NCBI GenBank assembly: GCA_965651255.1
Contig: CBFGRU010000032.1
Coordinates: 1 to 17,675 of the forward strand
Reading direction: 5' to 3'
DNA from: CBFGRU01 sp965651255
GTDB lineage: Bacteria; Planctomycetota; Phycisphaerae; Phycisphaerales; SM1A02
DNA: 17,675 bases
The notes beneath the pieces are model-generated. The model saw only the letters and a program-made list of their open reading frames with translations, did not search any database and was not told the origin of the DNA. The translations under genes were made by a program, and so were the position numbers. This document shows, piece after piece, positions 7,847 through 14,740 of this stretch. Position 1 is the first letter of the stretch. Every line of letters starts with the position of its first letter.

Positions 7847-7855
7847 AGCGCTTTG
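7844..7855. promoter_or_regulatory. Candidate LacI-family operator at the transporter operon start
   Basis: CAAAGCGCTTTG is a perfect 12-bp palindrome with a central CG. It matches the core AAAGCGCTTT common to operators of LacI/GalR-family sugar regulators. It sits at the 5' end of the sugar-transporter operon, overlapping the preferred TTG start. A TACACT hexamer on the minus strand at 7879-7874 could be a -10 element, which would place the palindrome just inside the transcript. No regulator gene is in the window, so this is a sequence-based inference. Confidence 0.45.
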
Positions 7856-7929
7856 TGCTCGGTGAAAGTCGGAAGTGTACCGGAAAGCCCGGATTCGGTG
7901 CATCCGTTTCGGCTTGAAAGCGAATCACC

Positions 7930-7958
7930 TTGACCGTGATTCAGACCGCGCCCATACT
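7930..7958 (+). promoter_or_regulatory. Candidate sigma-70-type promoter of the his operon
   Basis: TTGACC (7930-7935, five of six bases of the -35 consensus) is followed after exactly 17 nt by CATACT (7953-7958, four of six of the -10 consensus). This predicts transcription starting near 7964-7966, only 2-4 nt before the ATG of the histidine-rich leader ORF. There is no SD before that ATG, which agrees with near-leaderless translation. The promoter is inferred from hexamers only. Confidence 0.45.
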
Positions 7959-7967
7959 TGGTTCCTC

Positions 7968-8051
7968 ATGACCGCCGCAACCCAGATTCATCATGGCCAT
8001 CATCATCACCACGCCCAGCGGCGCGGGATGGCGATGTGGCAGCAGGTCTGA
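7968..8051 (+). CDS. hisL: his operon leader peptide (histidine-rich, attenuator)
   Basis: A 27-residue ORF (ATG 7968, TGA 8049-8051) with seven His codons within eight codons: HH-G-HHHHH, encoded at 7989-8012. It lies about 120-200 nt before hisG and is followed by an intrinsic-terminator hairpin at 8081-8113. This is the established architecture of a histidine attenuator: scarcity of charged tRNA-His stalls the ribosome on the His run and changes RNA folding so that transcription continues into the biosynthetic genes. The peptide has no other recognisable feature; its tail is AQRRGMAMWQQV. No SD precedes the ATG, so translation is probably leaderless or weak. The function is inferred from the His run, position and downstream hairpin; no product is expected to act as a protein. 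Confidence 0.85.
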   Translation: MTAATQIHHGHHHHHAQRRGMAMWQQV

Positions 8052-8089
8052 GGAAGAAACTTCAACACCTGATTTGACCCGAGACGCCG
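8019..8089 (+). promoter_or_regulatory. Candidate antiterminator pairing of the his attenuator
   Basis: CGGCGCGGG (8019-8027), starting 7 nt after the last His codon, can pair with 8078-8089. GGCG plus the preceding C pair with CGCCG (8085-8089), and CGGG pairs with CCCG (8078-8081), leaving AGA (8082-8084) bulged. This gives nine GC pairs and uses six of the ten bases of the terminator's left arm, so the two structures exclude each other. A ribosome stalled early in the His run leaves 8019-8027 free. Derived by hand pairing, not by an energy calculation. Confidence 0.55.
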
Positions 8090-8113
8090 GCCCGACCGGC
8101 GTTTCTCTTTCTC
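8081..8113 (+). terminator. his attenuator terminator hairpin
   Basis: GAGACGCCGG (8081-8090) pairs with CCGGCGTTTC (8096-8105): ten pairs including one G-U, around a 5-nt loop (CCCGA). The 3' arm runs into TTTCTCTTTCTC (8102-8113), a pyrimidine-rich, T-rich tract. This is an intrinsic terminator placed between the leader ORF and hisG, where it would stop transcription when histidine is plentiful. Confidence 0.8.
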
Positions 8114-8172
8114 ATGTCAGTCTGATCAGGTGAGAAATGACGCCGGCGGAGCCCAGAACAAGGACTCACGCC

Positions 8173-9063
8173 ATGGCAACCGCACAAGCATACAGACCAT
8201 CTCCAACACCGATTGTCCGGCTGGGCCTGCCCAAGGGTCACATGCAGGAAGGTGTCTTTCGGCTGCTCGCCGATGCAGGCATTGACCTTCGCATCGGCAG
8301 CCGCATGTATCGCCCGACCATCTCGCTCGAAGGCGTGGAAGCCAAGATTCTCAAGCCGCAGAACATCATCGAGATGGTCGAGCTTGGCTCGCGCGATGTC
8401 GGCTTTGCGGGAGCGGACTGGGTTGCCGAGTTCAACGCGGATGTTGTTGAACTGCTGGATACGCGTCTTGACCCGGTCCGGCTGGTCGCCGCGGCGCCAC
8501 GGGAACTGCTCATTGATGGCGCGCTGCCGAATCAGCCGCTCATCATTGCCAGCGAGTACGCGCAGATCACCCAGCGATGGATTCGTGAACGCGGCATCGA
8601 AGCGACGTTCGTGCACTCCTACGGGGCGACGGAAGTCTTCCCGCCGGAAGATGCGGACTGCATCGTCGATAACACCGCGACCGGCGCCACCCTGGGCGCC
8701 AACGGCCTGATCATCGTCGATGAATTGCTCACATCAACGACGCGCCTGTACGCAAACCCACGCGCGATGGATGACCCCGCGCGGCGCGAGGTGATTGAAC
8801 GACTGGTGCTGCTGCTGCGCAGTGTGCTCGAAGCACGCCAGCGGGTGATGGTTGAAGTGAACGTCACGATCGCAACGCTTGAAGAGATCATCAAAGCGCT
8901 CCCCTGCATGCGTGAGCCCACGATCTCCACACTTCACGGCGGCGGTGGATTCGCGGTCAAGGCCGCCGTGCTCCGTTCGGAACTTCCCCGCATCGTCCCC
9001 GAAATCAAACGGCGTGGAGGAACGGACATCGTCGTCAGTTCAACCAGCCAGATCGTTCCGTAA
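8173..9063 (+). CDS. hisG: ATP phosphoribosyltransferase, long form (HisG)
   Basis: Catalyses the first and feedback-controlled step of histidine synthesis, joining ATP and PRPP to give phosphoribosyl-ATP. The 296-residue length, with a C-terminal ACT-like regulatory domain (from about RVMVEVNVTIATLEEIIKAL, including LPCMREPTIS), marks the long HisG type that binds histidine itself and does not need HisZ. The catalytic part begins VRLGLPKGHMQE and includes VGFAGADWVAEF and the PRPP-binding loop DCIVDNTATGATL. I prefer ATG 8173 because AGGA (8161-8164) lies 8 nt upstream. ATG 8137, with AGG at 8128-8130, is an alternative adding 12 residues. First enzyme gene behind the attenuator, fitting end-product control at both RNA and enzyme level. 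Confidence 0.95.
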   Translation: MATAQAYRPSPTPIVRLGLPKGHMQEGVFRLLADAGIDLRIGSRMYRPTISLEGVEAKILKPQNIIEMVELGSRDVGFAGADWVAEFNADVVELLDTRLDPVRLVAAAPRELLIDGALPNQPLIIASEYAQITQRWIRERGIEATFVHSYGATEVFPPEDADCIVDNTATGATLGANGLIIVDELLTSTTRLYANPRAMDDPARREVIERLVLLLRSVLEARQRVMVEVNVTIATLEEIIKALPCMREPTISTLHGGGGFAVKAAVLRSELPRIVPEIKRRGGTDIVVSSTSQIVP

Positions 9064-9087
9064 CACCGTGACGCTGTGAGGAAACAC

Positions 9088-10173
9088 ATGTCCAGCGAAA
9101 ACACACTCCGTTTCCGTCCCGGTGAACCGACACCCGTTGCGATGATTGGGTCCGACCGGGGGTACGCTGTCCCTCGCCTGCCGATACCGACTGATCTGGC
9201 GCTCGATGCCAATGAGGGGCCTCCGCCCGGCGATGCGATCCTGCGGACACTTCAGGCGGTCGATGCGGAAACACTTCGCCGGTATCCCTCCGCGCACGCG
9301 CTCGAAGAAGCCCTGGCCGATCGATTCGGTGTTGCGAACGGGCAGGTGCTTGTTACTGCTGGTGGTGATGATGCAATCGACCGCTGCTGCCGTGCGATGC
9401 TCGGTCCGGGGCGGCGCGTGATCATTCCGCAGCCGACGTTCATCATGATCGAGCGCAGCGCTCGGCTCCGCAACGCGGAGATTGTCGCGATCAACTGGAA
9501 CGAACGCGCCTTCCCAACCGACGAGATCATCAATGCTGTTGACGATCGCACAGCGCTGATTGCAGTCGTCTCACCGAACAACCCGACCGGGTTGATCGCG
9601 CAGCGCGAAGACTTGGTGCGCATCGCTGCGGCCGCGCCCCACGCAATGATCATGCTCGATGCTGCCTACGAAGAATTTACCGGGAGCGGCCTGACCGCCT
9701 CCGCGCTGGCGCTGCCCAACGTCCTCACGATCCGCACATTCTCCAAGGCGTTTGGTCTTGCCGGACTGCGCCTCGGCTATGCGGTCGGCCCGGAGAAGAT
9801 GATCCGTTGGCTGCGCGCTGCGGGAGGCCCCTATCCAACCTCCGGACTCTCGATTGCGATCGGGCTGGCGGCGCTGCGAGCAGGCCCCGATGGCGAATAC
9901 CTTGCGCGAATCCGAAGAGAGCGCGAAGAACTCTGCACACTGCTCACTGCCGGCGGCGGATGTCCATATCCGAGTGAAGCGAACTTTGTCGCGGCTCGGC
10001 TTGCACGCGCAGATGACATTCGCACCCGGCTGACTGAGCGCGGCATTGCTGTTCGCGGCTTCCCCACCGACCCGGCACTCCGCGATCTCGTTCGCATGAC
10101 CTGCCCCGGAAACCACGACGACTTCACCCGTTTGACCATCGCACTCCGCGAGGTCCTGGAGATCTCCACATGA
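9088..10173 (+). CDS. hisC: Histidinol-phosphate aminotransferase (HisC)
   Basis: A PLP enzyme of 361 residues that transfers the amino group from glutamate to imidazole-acetol phosphate, forming histidinol phosphate. Fold-type I aminotransferase motifs are present: VTAGGDDAIDRCCRAM, SPNNPTG, LDAAYEEF (usual form DEAY; the second position is Ala here), and the PLP-binding Lys220 in TFSKAFGLAGLRLGYA. The N-terminal LDANEGP and RRYPSA also fit HisC. ATG 9088 is chosen because AGGA at 9079-9082 lies 5 nt upstream; the frame also opens at GTG 9076. It is 24 nt after hisG and overlaps hisB by 4 nt. Confidence 0.95.
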   Translation: MSSENTLRFRPGEPTPVAMIGSDRGYAVPRLPIPTDLALDANEGPPPGDAILRTLQAVDAETLRRYPSAHALEEALADRFGVANGQVLVTAGGDDAIDRCCRAMLGPGRRVIIPQPTFIMIERSARLRNAEIVAINWNERAFPTDEIINAVDDRTALIAVVSPNNPTGLIAQREDLVRIAAAAPHAMIMLDAAYEEFTGSGLTASALALPNVLTIRTFSKAFGLAGLRLGYAVGPEKMIRWLRAAGGPYPTSGLSIAIGLAALRAGPDGEYLARIRREREELCTLLTAGGGCPYPSEANFVAARLARADDIRTRLTERGIAVRGFPTDPALRDLVRMTCPGNHDDFTRLTIALREVLEIST

Positions 10174-10787
10174 TGACCAACGACCCCCTGCCGAACATCA
10201 CGCCACGCATCGCGACGATCGAACGCGCGACGGCGGAGACGTCTATTCGACTCACGCTCAATCTCGATGGAACCGGCACGGCAGAAGTTGCTACCGGCCT
10301 TGGCAGTCTCGATCACTTCCTGACGATCCTCTCGTTTCACGCGCGGTTTGATCTGGAGTTGTCGTGCACGGGTGATCTGGTAGTTGATGACCACCACACG
10401 GTCGAGGATGTCGCCCTCGTTCTCGGGCAGGCAATCGATCGCGCACTCGGTACGCGCGCGGGCATTGCGAGGTTTGCCTCGGCCTATGCGCCGCTCGATG
10501 AATCCCTGGCGCGCGTCGTGATCGATCTCTCCGGTCGTCCTGCATCCGTCATCAATCTCAACCTCAAGCGTGAAATGCTCGGTCAGGTGGCCACGGAGAA
10601 CTTCACCCATTTCTTCCGGTCACTCGCGACGGCGATGCGCGCTGCCCTTCATGTTGATGTGCTCCGTGGAGAGAACGACCACCATCGCGCGGAAGCGGCG
10701 TTCAAGGCGTGTGCGCTCGCGCTCAGGATGGCAGTCTCGCGGCAGACATCCGTCGATGTACCAAGTACAAAAGGAACGCTCACGTGA
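10170..10787 (+). CDS. hisB: Imidazoleglycerol-phosphate dehydratase (HisB, monofunctional)
   Basis: Dehydrates imidazole glycerol phosphate to imidazole-acetol phosphate. The 205-residue protein has the metal-binding repeats of the family: DDHHTVED at residues 73-80 and NDHHRAEA with His171/His172. It also has the start RATAETSIRLTLNLDGTG, DESLARVVIDLSGRP, and the C-terminal PSTKGTL. There is no N-terminal HAD phosphatase domain as in the bifunctional enterobacterial HisB, so histidinol phosphatase must come from another gene. The ATG overlaps the hisC stop (ATGA, 10170-10173); a second in-frame ATG follows at 10173. Confidence 0.96.
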   Translation: MMTNDPLPNITPRIATIERATAETSIRLTLNLDGTGTAEVATGLGSLDHFLTILSFHARFDLELSCTGDLVVDDHHTVEDVALVLGQAIDRALGTRAGIARFASAYAPLDESLARVVIDLSGRPASVINLNLKREMLGQVATENFTHFFRSLATAMRAALHVDVLRGENDHHRAEAAFKACALALRMAVSRQTSVDVPSTKGTLT

Positions 10788-11398
10788 AACCGCGTGATGT
10801 GGTCATCGTCTCCACCGGAACCGCGAACATGGCCTCGGTCATGGCGGCCTTTGCGCGCCTCGGCTGCCGGCCACGCACCGCGATTGATCGTGATGATGTC
10901 ATCAAGGCCGATCGACTCGTTCTACCCGGAGTCGGTTCGTTCGGGGCAGCGGCTGATTCACTGCGTACACACGGGCTGGATGAAGCGATTCGCCGACGGA
11001 TCGAAGTTGGGCGGCCTCTGCTGGCGGTGTGTGTCGGCATGCAACTCCTCGCCGAGGCCAGCGAGGAGTCGCCCGGTGCGCGGGGACTCGGCGTGATCCC
11101 CGGGATGCTGACCCGCTTCACTGGTGTCCGCACGCCCCAGTTCGGGTGGAACTTCATCCGTGCAACCGAGCGGTCAACACACCTGCGATGCGGATACGCC
11201 TACTTCGCCAATTCGTACCGGTTGACCGAGATTCCAAGCGGCTGGATCGGCGCGACCGCAGAGTACGGCGGTTCATTTGTTGCAGCGATCGAACGTGAGT
11301 CGATCCTGGCCTGCCAGTTTCACCCGGAACTCTCTGGCGATTTCGGAATGAATCTTCTCGAGCGCTGGCTTGAGCAGAAGGAGTGTGCTGCATGCTGA
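10784..11398 (+). CDS. hisH: Imidazole glycerol phosphate synthase, glutaminase subunit (HisH)
   Basis: A class I glutamine amidotransferase of 204 residues that supplies ammonia to HisF. The catalytic triad is visible: Cys83 in LLAVCVGMQLL, and His180 and Glu182 in CQFHPEL. The oxyanion-region PGVGSFG and the N-terminal GTANMASV (usual G-x-GN-x-x-SV) also fit. The GTG start at 10784 is supported by AAGGA (10771-10775) 8 nt upstream and by a 4-nt overlap (GTGA) with the hisB stop. It overlaps hisF by 7 nt, as expected for subunits made in equal amounts. Confidence 0.95.
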   Translation: MKPRDVVIVSTGTANMASVMAAFARLGCRPRTAIDRDDVIKADRLVLPGVGSFGAAADSLRTHGLDEAIRRRIEVGRPLLAVCVGMQLLAEASEESPGARGLGVIPGMLTRFTGVRTPQFGWNFIRATERSTHLRCGYAYFANSYRLTEIPSGWIGATAEYGGSFVAAIERESILACQFHPELSGDFGMNLLERWLEQKECAAC

Positions 11399-12165
11399 CG
11401 CGGCGAATCATTCCGTGCCTTGATGTCTGTGGCGGGCGCGTGGTCAAGGGAGTCCGCTTTGCGAACCTGCGCGATGCAGGTGATCCGGTTGAGCGAGCGC
11501 TGTTGTACCAGGCGCACGGCGCGGATGAACTCGTTCTGCTCGATGTCTCCGCCACGAAGGAATCTCGAGCAGCCCAGGTGGAGACGATCGCCGCGGTGCG
11601 GGCGCAGCTCTCGATTCCACTGACCGTGGGCGGCGGCGTACGCACGATTGATGATGCCCGCGCGCTGCTCGAAGCCGGAGCCGACAAGATCAGTCTCAAC
11701 ACCGCAGCGGCTGAGCGGCCGAACTTGATTCGAGAGATCGCGGAGCGATTCGGCCGGCAGTGCACCGTTGTCGCGATTGATGCGGCGCACACCGAAGTCG
11801 ATGTGCATGGCGAATCGACCGCGTGGGAACTCATGACCCATGCTGGCACCCGACGCACTGGTCTGGATGTGATTCACTGGGCGCGCGAAACGGCATCGCT
11901 CGGCGCGGGCGAAATCCTGCTGACCAGCTGGGATCGTGACGGCACGCGAAGCGGGTATGACACGGCGCTTCTACGTGCGATCAGCTCCGCCGTTGACATC
12001 CCCATCATCGCATCGGGAGGCGCGGCGACCGCGCAGCACATGATCGACGCCTTGCAAGCCGGCGCTGATGCGGTACTGGCCGCGGGCATCTTTCACGAAG
12101 GTTCCATCACGGTCGAAACATTGAAAGACATCCTCGCGCAAGCAGGAATCGAGGTACGGCGATGA
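11392..12165 (+). CDS. hisF: Imidazole glycerol phosphate synthase, cyclase subunit (HisF)
   Basis: A (beta/alpha)8-barrel cyclase of 257 residues. With HisH it converts PRFAR and ammonia into imidazole glycerol phosphate and AICAR. Catalytic Asp11 (PCLDVCGGRVVKG) and Asp130 (VVAIDAAH) are both present. Phosphate-binding segments TVGGGVRT and IASGGAAT and the GEILLTSWDRDGT motif are present; the usual form is TSMDRDG, and Trp for Met is a mild departure. AAGGAG (11378-11383) lies 8 nt before ATG 11392. The start lies inside the hisH 3' end and the stop overlaps the next start (ATGA, 12162-12165). Confidence 0.96.
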   Translation: MLTRRIIPCLDVCGGRVVKGVRFANLRDAGDPVERALLYQAHGADELVLLDVSATKESRAAQVETIAAVRAQLSIPLTVGGGVRTIDDARALLEAGADKISLNTAAAERPNLIREIAERFGRQCTVVAIDAAHTEVDVHGESTAWELMTHAGTRRTGLDVIHWARETASLGAGEILLTSWDRDGTRSGYDTALLRAISSAVDIPIIASGGAATAQHMIDALQAGADAVLAAGIFHEGSITVETLKDILAQAGIEVRR

Positions 12166-13439
12166 TTGTTCCGTCCATTGATCTCATGAATCGAAACGCG
12201 GTGCAACTCATCGGCGGGCGTGAGAAGGCGATCGATGCAGGCGACCCGATGCCCATCGCCGAGTCGTTCCGACTTGCCGGCGAGATTGCCGTCATCGATC
12301 TTGATGCGGCGTTGTCACAGGGATCAAACGAATCGGTGATCCGCGAGTTACTCGCCCTGGCCCCCTGCCGTGTGGGTGGCGGCATTCGCTCCGCCTCCGA
12401 TGCGATTCGCTGGCTCGATGCAGGGGCAAGCAAGGTCATCCTCGGTACGGCCGCCACACCTGAGGTCTTGCGCGAACTCCCGCGCGAACGAACGATTGCG
12501 GCACTCGACACGTCGCACGGTGAAGTCGTCGTCGAAGGTTGGCTGCGAGCCACCGGTCGCACCGTCATTGATCGAATGCGTGAACTGCGCGATATCGTCG
12601 GTGGGTTTCTCGTGACGTTTGTGGATCGTGAAGGACGAATGGGCGGCATTGATCTCACAGAAGTCGAAGTACTAGTCAACGAAGCTCACGATGCGAGGTT
12701 GACCGTGGCGGGCGGTGTGACCACTGCGGATGAGGTTGCAGCCATTGATGCTCTCGGTGCTGATTGCCAGGTCGGCATGGCGCTGTACACCGGGCGGCTG
12801 GGACTTGCCGAGGCAATCACCGCACCGCTCACATCTGACCGCCCGGATGGTCTCTGGCCAACGGTTGTGGTTGATGAACGCGGTGTCGCGCTCGGCCTTG
12901 CGTATTCAAACGCGGAGAGTGTGCGCCACGCGGTTGAGCAAAGGCGAGGCGTGTACCACTCTCGCTCGCGCGGATTGTGGGTCAAGGGTGAATCATCCGG
13001 ATCAACGCAGGAGTTGCTCGCGATCGATCTGGACTGTGACCGTGACACTCTGCGTTTCACCGTGCGCCAGAAGGGCGAGGGCTTCTGTCATCGGCACACG
13101 CGCACGTGCTGGGGCGCCGATGCCGGACTCAGTGCGCTTGAAAGAACGCTGCGCGACCGATTGCGCCAGGCGCCGCCTGATTCGTACACGGCGCGACTGT
13201 GTCGCGATCCATCTCTCCTTCACGCCAAGCTGCGGGAAGAAGTCGAGGAGTTGATTCACTCGCAGACTTCCGAAGAAACCGCGCAGGAGGCTGCGGATGT
13301 GTTGTACTTCACCCTGGTGGCAATGACGAACTCAGGTGTCTCACTGGAACAGGTTGAAACGATTCTCAACCAGCGCCGCCGACGATTGACCCGCAGACCG
13401 GGCGATGCCAAGCCCACGCGCGAGCGAGGTGGCGCATGA
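12162..13439 (+). CDS. hisA-hisIE: Trifunctional HisA-HisI-HisE fusion
   Basis: One 425-residue chain with three histidine enzymes. Residues 1-~222 are the HisA barrel (ProFAR isomerase, step 4), with catalytic Asp7 (VPSIDLMN) and Asp116 (AALDTSHG) and phosphate loops RVGGGIRS and TVAGGVTT. Residues ~230-320 are HisI (phosphoribosyl-AMP cyclohydrolase, step 3): YHSRSRGLWVKGESSG, the metal motif DCDRD (291-295), and the zinc pair Cys309/Cys316 in FCHRHTRTCWG. Residues ~338-407 are HisE (phosphoribosyl-ATP pyrophosphatase, step 2): PDSYTARL, KLREEVEEL and EAADVLYFTLV. A basic tail follows. HisI is somewhat divergent (usual LAYMN is LAYSN; YWSRSR is YHSRSR) but keeps its metal ligands. I see no frameshift or stop between domains. 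It overlaps hisF and hisD by 4 nt each. Bifunctional HisIE is well known; a HisA-HisI-HisE order is unusual to my knowledge. Confidence 0.93.
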   Translation: MIVPSIDLMNRNAVQLIGGREKAIDAGDPMPIAESFRLAGEIAVIDLDAALSQGSNESVIRELLALAPCRVGGGIRSASDAIRWLDAGASKVILGTAATPEVLRELPRERTIAALDTSHGEVVVEGWLRATGRTVIDRMRELRDIVGGFLVTFVDREGRMGGIDLTEVEVLVNEAHDARLTVAGGVTTADEVAAIDALGADCQVGMALYTGRLGLAEAITAPLTSDRPDGLWPTVVVDERGVALGLAYSNAESVRHAVEQRRGVYHSRSRGLWVKGESSGSTQELLAIDLDCDRDTLRFTVRQKGEGFCHRHTRTCWGADAGLSALERTLRDRLRQAPPDSYTARLCRDPSLLHAKLREEVEELIHSQTSEETAQEAADVLYFTLVAMTNSGVSLEQVETILNQRRRRLTRRPGDAKPTRERGGA

Positions 13440-14713
13440 TTCGACTCACCCTGGCCCGGAGAGACCGCACTGACCTGCCCGATCGTCGAGACGGAGCTGT
13501 TGATGCAGAGACGCTTCGTGACGCTGCCGCAATCCTGCAGGAAGTGCACAGCGGCGGCGAGCCCGCGCTCCGCGCCTGCGCGGAACGCTTCGGCGATCGA
13601 CAGCCCGGTGAGCCGCTGATCCTTGAACGGGAGGAGATGGCAAGGGCACTCACCACTGTTGATCCAGCCGAGCGCGCGACGCTCGAACGGGTCGCAGATC
13701 GCATTCGCGCCTTTGCGGCCGCTCAACGCAGCACGATTTCAGATCTGACCTTCCCGATCATGGGTGGTATTGCCTCGCACCGCGTTCAGCCGGTATCGAC
13801 CGCCGGCTGCTATGCGCCGGGCGGACGGTATCCGCTGCCATCGAGCGTCCTCATGACGGCGGTCACTGCCAGGGCAGCCGGAGTTGACTCAGTCTGGGTT
13901 GCATCACCCAAGCCATCGCGCACCACAATCGCAGCCGCCGCGATTGCCGATGCCGATGTACTTCTCTGTGTGGGCGGAGCGCACGCAATCGCTGCGTTGG
14001 CGTACGGAATCGGTCGTGTGCCGGCGTGCGATTGCATTGTCGGCCCCGGCAATCGCTGGGTCACCGCGGCCAAGCAACTCGTGAGCGGCCGCGTGCGCAT
14101 CGACATGCTTGCCGGTCCCAGTGAACTTCTCATTCTCGCCGATGGTGATGCCAACCCTGCCCTCATTGCAGCCGATCTACTCGCGCAGGCGGAGCACGAT
14201 GTTGATGCGATTCCCATGCTCATCACAACCGAGCCGGCACTGATCACTTCGGTCGAGGATGAACTCTCGCGCCAGGCCGTCTTGCTCAACGCCCCGGCAA
14301 CTGCGTGCGAATCGCTCATGCGAAACGGCTTCGTCCTGATCGCGTCCTCGATGGACGATGCAGTCGATCTCGCCAACGAACTCGCGCCGGAGCATCTGCA
14401 GGTGTGCACAAGCAACGCGCACGAGGTCGCGGAGCGATTGAATCGATATGGCGCGCTCTTTATCGGGGAACGCACGGCCGAGGTCTTCGGTGACTACGGC
14501 GCCGGTCCGAATCACACCCTGCCGACCGGAGGCACAGCGCGCCATGCCAGCGGCCTGAGCGTCCTGAGCTTCCTTACGCACCGCACGCAACTTGAGATCA
14601 CCGATATGCATACCGCCCGCAGTATGGCTGGCGATGCAATTGCCCTTGCCCGAATGGAAGGATTGGAAGCTCACGCCCGGGCTGCGCAGCTTCGGTTGAA
14701 TCATCTCTCCTGA
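13436..14713 (+). CDS. hisD: Histidinol dehydrogenase (HisD)
   Basis: A zinc enzyme of 425 residues that oxidises histidinol to histidine in two NAD-dependent steps, the last of the pathway. Family motifs are complete: GCYAPGGRYPLPSSVLMTA, GGAHAIAALAYG, DCIVGPGNRWVTAAKQ, DMLAGPSELL, the zinc ligands in LAQAEHD, the catalytic Glu319-His320 in LAPEHLQ, GDYGAGPNHTLPTGG, and a C-terminal His in GLEAHARA. ATG 13436 overlaps the stop of the HisA-IE fusion by 4 nt (ATGA). It ends the recognisable his operon, with 27 nt to the next gene and no terminator visible between them. Confidence 0.96.
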   Translation: MIRLTLARRDRTDLPDRRDGAVDAETLRDAAAILQEVHSGGEPALRACAERFGDRQPGEPLILEREEMARALTTVDPAERATLERVADRIRAFAAAQRSTISDLTFPIMGGIASHRVQPVSTAGCYAPGGRYPLPSSVLMTAVTARAAGVDSVWVASPKPSRTTIAAAAIADADVLLCVGGAHAIAALAYGIGRVPACDCIVGPGNRWVTAAKQLVSGRVRIDMLAGPSELLILADGDANPALIAADLLAQAEHDVDAIPMLITTEPALITSVEDELSRQAVLLNAPATACESLMRNGFVLIASSMDDAVDLANELAPEHLQVCTSNAHEVAERLNRYGALFIGERTAEVFGDYGAGPNHTLPTGGTARHASGLSVLSFLTHRTQLEITDMHTARSMAGDAIALARMEGLEAHARAAQLRLNHLS

Positions 14714-14740
14714 TCGGCGGCGCGTCTGTATCATGAGCCG

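Noticed and set aside
7847..7903. N-terminal extension of the ABC ATPase back to ATG 7903
   Set aside because: The added residues are unlike the family, no SD precedes the ATG, and the stretch contains a candidate -10 element and a LacI-type palindrome; kept as an alternative start only.
7946..7952. CCGCGCC can pair with GGCGCGG at 8020-8026, a possible 1:2 stem of the his attenuator
   Set aside because: The predicted transcription start lies downstream of 7952, so this arm is probably not in the RNA; it would matter only if transcription starts further upstream.
9831..10610. 259-codon minus-strand open frame
   Set aside because: Antisense to hisC and hisB, whose motifs are unmistakable.
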